Positions 5,217-8,194 of a stretch of 8,194 bases of DNA are shown one piece after another. Under the pieces are notes generated by a model. The model did not search any database. It saw only the letters and a list, made by a program, of their open reading frames with translations, and had not been told where the DNA came from. Numbering within the stretch: position 1 is the first letter of the stretch; every line of letters starts with the position of its first letter. Position numbers and translations under genes: made by a program. Source of the stretch: an uncultured Blautia sp. (GTDB lineage Bacteria; Bacillota; Clostridia; Lachnospirales; Lachnospiraceae); contig UQJE01000097.1 in assembly GCA_900541345.1 (NCBI GenBank), forward strand, positions 1-8,194. Reading direction: 5' to 3'.

Positions 5217-6236
5217 TTACAGTGTTTTTGCAACTTCTCTTAAAATTTCCTGGCTTGCAGACGGAATTCTTCCAAGACCGTCCGGACCTACGTTTAATAA
5301 ATAATTAATACCCATACCATTTAATTTTTTCTTAATCTCTGCAATTTCCCCTGCACTCTTCCAATTTTGATCCCATGCACAGTATCCCCAGCTGTCATTC
5401 ATGGTTGCTGCCGTCTCATAAAGTCCGTAAGGAGAAGGCTTAAAACCATCAATCTCATTCATCAAAGCCGGATCAAATTCTGCATTTTCCGGCATTTCTT
5501 TTGGAATCTCGTTATCACCCAAAGATACATAATCATAAGCGCCGTTTCCAAGTCTAGAATTAATCAGGCAGTTTGGCTGATATTTCTTTACCAGTTCAAA
5601 AATCTGGCGGCTGTGTTTTTCTTCCAATGTCATGGGTACATCAAACCAAATCAGGCAAAGCTCTCCGTAATTTCTTAAAATCTCTTCCACCTGTGGATAA
5701 ATTTTATTCCGGAAACAAATGTCAAAATCTTTCTTATCGTTTTCTGGAAAATCCCAGTCATTACACCATGCCGTTCCGGAACAAGGAATATGACCGGATA
5801 AATATCCGCCACCATGCGGCTCATGCCAGTCAAGATCCTGAGAATAATAAAGTCCCAGCTTCATTCCGTGCTTATAACATGCCTCTGCAATTTCTCCCAC
5901 AACATCTCTTCCAAATGGTGTTGCATCCACCACATTAAATTTGTCTACTTTTGAATGATACATAGCAAAACCTTCATGATGCTTGCTTGTCACCACGAAA
6001 TATTTCATTCCGCAGTCCTTTGCAAATTTTACCCATTCCTCCGCATTAAAATAAATGGGATTAAAGGCGGATGCCAGCCTCTCATAATCTGCATTTGGGA
6101 TTCGAAGGCAAGTCTGAATCCACTCAGCATAGCTGTTGCTTCTTTTTCCTCTCCACTCTCCTGCAAGAAGGGAATAAAGTCCCCAGTGAACCATCATTCC
6201 ATACTGTGCTTCTTTAAACCATTTACGCATATCCAT
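5217..6236 (-). CDS. GH29 alpha-L-fucosidase, short catalytic-domain-only form
   Basis: This 339-aa retaining glycosidase is predicted to remove alpha-L-fucose from host or plant glycans (EC 3.2.1.51). GH29 marks include WFKEAQYGMMVHWGLYS (6-22), KHHEGFAMY (85-93) with the substrate-binding His pair, the nucleophile Asp199 in LIWFDVP, YETAATMNDSWGY (273-285), and NYLLNVGPDGLGRIP (311-325) at the end of the barrel. Glu274 is one candidate general acid/base, but this residue varies between GH29 subfamilies. No signal peptide is visible, so it is likely cytoplasmic and acts on imported oligosaccharides. It lacks the C-terminal beta-sandwich of longer members and ends right after LREVAKTL, next to a permease remnant, so the C-terminus may be truncated. 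ATG 6236 has an AGGG-type ribosome site 8 nt upstream. No fucose kinase, isomerase or intact transporter is present in the window. Confidence 0.92.
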   Translation of the reverse strand: MDMRKWFKEAQYGMMVHWGLYSLLAGEWRGKRSNSYAEWIQTCLRIPNADYERLASAFNPIYFNAEEWVKFAKDCGMKYFVVTSKHHEGFAMYHSKVDKFNVVDATPFGRDVVGEIAEACYKHGMKLGLYYSQDLDWHEPHGGGYLSGHIPCSGTAWCNDWDFPENDKKDFDICFRNKIYPQVEEILRNYGELCLIWFDVPMTLEEKHSRQIFELVKKYQPNCLINSRLGNGAYDYVSLGDNEIPKEMPENAEFDPALMNEIDGFKPSPYGLYETAATMNDSWGYCAWDQNWKSAGEIAEIKKKLNGMGINYLLNVGPDGLGRIPSASQEILREVAKTL

Positions 6237-6278
6237 ACGTCATTCCCTCTCTTTCGTCTCTTGTTTTTTGATAATTTT

Positions 6279-6307
6279 ATAATATACTAATAAGAAAATA
6301 ATGTACA
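6279..6307 (-). promoter_or_regulatory. Candidate promoter of the fucosidase, with TGTAC repeats
   Basis: On the minus strand TGTACA (6302-6307, four of six -35 matches), a 17-nt spacer and TATTAT (6279-6284) lie about 45-70 nt before the start. On the plus strand TGTAC occurs at 6302-6306 and again at 6317-6321, a direct repeat with a 15-bp period overlapping the -35, which could be a regulator site. No clear terminator separates this from the kinase gene upstream, so some read-through is possible. Confidence 0.45.
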
Positions 6308-6355
6308 TAACATTTTTGTACGAAAAGATGGACTTTTTTATGCAAACATGAATCC

Positions 6356-7231
6356 TTAAAAGCCAAGGAAAATCATCAGCGTTTCCTCCCTGTACTCTGC
6401 CCGGATACTTCCTCCCATTTCTTCTGTCAGGGCTCTGGCAATAGAAAGACCAAGCCCTGTGGAAATACGGGCGTCCTCCACGGTAAAAAAACGGTCAAAC
6501 AGTTTTTCTACCTGCACAGTCTGAAGCTTTGGCGCTTTATTTGAAAAATGTATTTCTCCGTTTTCCAAAAGCTCCACTTTCATTTCTCCTTCGCTGTACT
6601 TTATCATATTACTTATGATATTTCCAAATACCCTTACAAGAGACGCTTTATTTACATTTCGGATAATTTTCTTATCTGGCATTTGAATTTCCGGTACGAT
6701 TCCCTTACTCACCATGGCCCCGTAAAAACTTAAAAGACACTCCTCCAAAACACGGGAAATATCTGTTTTTTCTTTCTTTTTCGGTTCCTCTGAACGGACA
6801 ATCGTATAACAGAACAGTTCCTCTGTAAGATCTTTCATTGCTTCCGTCCTGTTCTTTATACAAAAAAGATACCGCTTTACTGCTTCACTCTTTTCCTCCT
6901 CTTCCAGAAGCTCAAGATACCCGCTGATTGCGGTAAGCGGCGTTCGAAGGTCGTGGGAAATATTTGTAACCGCCTCTTTTAGTTCCCTGTCGCCCTGCTG
7001 ATACTTCTGTCTCTGCCTGCGCAGACGTTTCAGTTCCCTGTTTATATCTGCTGCAAGCCTTCGAATATACCTATCCCCCGAGGAAACTGTAATCTGCGCA
7101 TTCGTATCCTCCAAAAGACACTCCCTGAATATTTTCCGGATTTCATCTGTGCCTTTCTGCATCATTCTGATTTTTACAAAAAGTCCGACTGCTGTTAAAA
7201 AAAATCCAGCACTTATAATCCAGGGAAGCAT
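6356..7231 (-). CDS. Sensor histidine kinase with a divergent ATP-binding box, co-transcribed with an ABC permease
   Basis: This 291-aa kinase has one N-terminal membrane helix (about 4-20) and essentially no extracellular part, then a charged helical linker (21-85) that includes RELKRLRRQRQKY. The H-box is NISHDLRTPL with His93, the N-box is GNIISNMIKYS (203-213), the F-box is LFDRFF (244-249) and the G2 box is STGLGLSIA (257-265). Where the G1 DxGxG box is expected the sequence is IHFSNKAPK (227-235), so the usual ATP-contacting Asp is absent; related kinases paired with peptide-sensing ABC operons often show an Asn here. It is the last gene of its operon, 13 nt after the permease. The ribosome site GGCGG (7239-7243) is 7 nt from ATG 7231 and is weak. 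No partner response regulator lies in the window; it may be upstream of the right edge. Confidence 0.87.
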   Translation of the reverse strand: MLPWIISAGFFLTAVGLFVKIRMMQKGTDEIRKIFRECLLEDTNAQITVSSGDRYIRRLAADINRELKRLRRQRQKYQQGDRELKEAVTNISHDLRTPLTAISGYLELLEEEEKSEAVKRYLFCIKNRTEAMKDLTEELFCYTIVRSEEPKKKEKTDISRVLEECLLSFYGAMVSKGIVPEIQMPDKKIIRNVNKASLVRVFGNIISNMIKYSEGEMKVELLENGEIHFSNKAPKLQTVQVEKLFDRFFTVEDARISTGLGLSIARALTEEMGGSIRAEYREETLMIFLGF

Positions 7232-7244
7232 TCTTTCACCGCCT

Positions 7245-8093
7245 TTATTTTAGATTTCTTTTCTTAAATATGAAAACTCCCAGACTGCAGAATAAAGCCG
7301 TCAGAGCCGTATCATAAATTATCACTGCACCGGGACGAGAAAGTTCCAAAGCCGCAAGCTGCACCGCCTGCCCGGAAGGATTTATATCCAGAAGAAATTC
7401 CAATACTTTTCTTTTTGCGCCAAAAACATAATACGGATTAGGAACCTTCATAAGTTCCGTATCTTCCGTTATGACAGAAATATCTCCGCCCTGCTCTGTT
7501 TTCGGAATATACATATATTCTTCCTGCGACAATTTGTCGTGAACAGCCATTGCTCCACAGAGAAGGGAAAAACCCAGAAGAAGTCCTGCCACAGAAGCCC
7601 CCGCCTTTGTACCCACACTCACAGTAAGAAAGGTAAAAAGTGCCGCATCTGTTATGCACATTCCAGCTCCTGCAACAATATATCCAACTATTTTCATCGC
7701 AGATACGCCTTCTGCTCCCATAAGAAAAAGACCAAGAATTCCCGAAACCAGAATTGAAGAAAAATAAATAAGCAGACATGCCGCCGCATTTACAACAAAC
7801 TGGGAAACATAAATCTGAGCTCTTGTATAGCCTCCGATTAATTTATTGCGGAGAGTGCCATCGCTGTATTCTGTTCCAAAAAACAGGCTCACAAAAACAG
7901 CAATTACAAGAATCATAATCGTCTCTATAACAAAAAGTCCATCTTCAAAAGTATAAGGAATTGTTTCAGCAAGAGAATTGAAATGTGCCTGAACTGTCAA
8001 AAACGCAGACCAGATATTTACTAGAACCATCCCTGTCCAAAACACCCTGTTTTTCTTTATTTTATAAAATCCTGCAGAAATCAGATTACACAT
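7245..8093 (-). CDS. ABC-2 type permease of a second ABC/kinase operon
   Basis: This 282-aa membrane protein has about six hydrophobic segments (roughly 20-36, 54-73, 97-125, 136-160, 164-184 and 256-275) and a large hydrophilic loop (185-255) before the last helix. GTEYSDGTLRNKLIGGYTR (73-91) is the typical cytosolic motif of single-type ABC-2 permeases, where FGTEYSxGTxR follows the second helix. The substrate is unknown; export or efflux of a drug or peptide is inferred. ATG 8093 is chosen because GGGAGG (8102-8107) lies 8 nt upstream, while an in-frame TTG at 8111 overlaps upstream of that site. The start overlaps the ATPase stop by 8 nt, indicating coupled translation. It is not closely similar to the two permeases at 262-1887. 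Confidence 0.9.
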   Translation of the reverse strand: MCNLISAGFYKIKKNRVFWTGMVLVNIWSAFLTVQAHFNSLAETIPYTFEDGLFVIETIMILVIAVFVSLFFGTEYSDGTLRNKLIGGYTRAQIYVSQFVVNAAACLLIYFSSILVSGILGLFLMGAEGVSAMKIVGYIVAGAGMCITDAALFTFLTVSVGTKAGASVAGLLLGFSLLCGAMAVHDKLSQEEYMYIPKTEQGGDISVITEDTELMKVPNPYYVFGAKRKVLEFLLDINPSGQAVQLAALELSRPGAVIIYDTALTALFCSLGVFIFKKRNLK

Positions 8094-8194
8094 GTCTTCC
8101 ACCTCCCACAAGATTCAAATAGTAATTTTCAAGCCCTTCTTCGAATTCCTGTATAGACAATGTTCTGCATCCTTCTTCTGCAAGCGCCATTACA
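8086..8194 (-). CDS. ABC transporter ATP-binding protein, C-terminal end only (partial)
   Basis: The last 35 codons of a gene entering from the right edge read ...LSIQEFEEGLENYYLNLVGGGRHV and stop with TAA at 8086-8088. The tail LENYYLNLVGG matches the LEDYFKRVTGG ending of the ATPase at 1880-2806, a usual C-terminal pattern of drug/peptide-type ABC ATPases. It overlaps the permease start by 8 nt. No catalytic motif is inside the window, so the assignment rests on the tail and position. Confidence 0.75.
   Translation of the reverse strand, partial: VMALAEEGCRTLSIQEFEEGLENYYLNLVGGGRHV

Noticed and set aside
6309..6355. Terminator after the second kinase
   Set aside because: The minus strand has an A-rich stretch and short ATG/CAT complementarity only; no stable stem with a T tract.

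Overview
The window looks like chromosomal DNA of a low-to-moderate-GC Gram-positive in Clostridia, most likely a gut Lachnospiraceae relative (Blautia/Ruminococcus-like). The signs are strong AGGAGG-type ribosome binding sites, a DarA-type c-di-AMP receptor, an intracellular GH29 fucosidase and lantibiotic-type ABC/two-component modules. The genus is inference; no marker gene fixes it. All protein genes are on the minus strand except darA, which with the tRNA is on the plus strand.

Layout, left to right. (1) 11-95: tRNA-Leu(AAG) with its own C(UUCG)G-capped terminator. (2) About 195-2806 (minus): a LanFEG-type peptide-exporting ABC operon, made of an ATPase with a glutamate 'E-loop' followed by two ABC-2 permeases. 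A degraded out-of-frame coding tail may follow the last permease. (3) 2846-2886: four copies of AACCTTGC at exactly 11-bp period just upstream of the ATPase, which look like an OmpR-family operator occupying the -35 region. (4) 2939-4554 (minus): response regulator and sensor kinase with their own consensus promoter and a terminator directly after the kinase. (5) 4745-5098 (plus): darA, a PII-like c-di-AMP receptor, divergent from the regulator. (6) 5104-5219: a shared hairpin terminator and the frameshifted tail of a sugar ABC permease, abutting the 3' end of a short GH29 alpha-L-fucosidase (5217-6236, minus). (7) 6356-8194 (minus): a second ABC/kinase operon, with the tail of an ATPase, an ABC-2 permease and a histidine kinase with a divergent ATP-binding motif; it runs off the right edge.

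Working model: the kinase at 2939-3856 senses a membrane-active peptide, such as a lantibiotic or other cationic antimicrobial. It phosphorylates the regulator, which binds the 11-bp repeats and switches on the LanFEG-like transporter, which removes the peptide from the membrane. No lantibiotic precursor or modification gene is present, so this reads as a resistance/immunity module rather than a biosynthetic cluster. The second ABC/kinase operon has a similar architecture, with an almost identical ATPase-permease junction. The fucosidase appears to be the survivor of a carbohydrate-use locus whose transporter was deleted.
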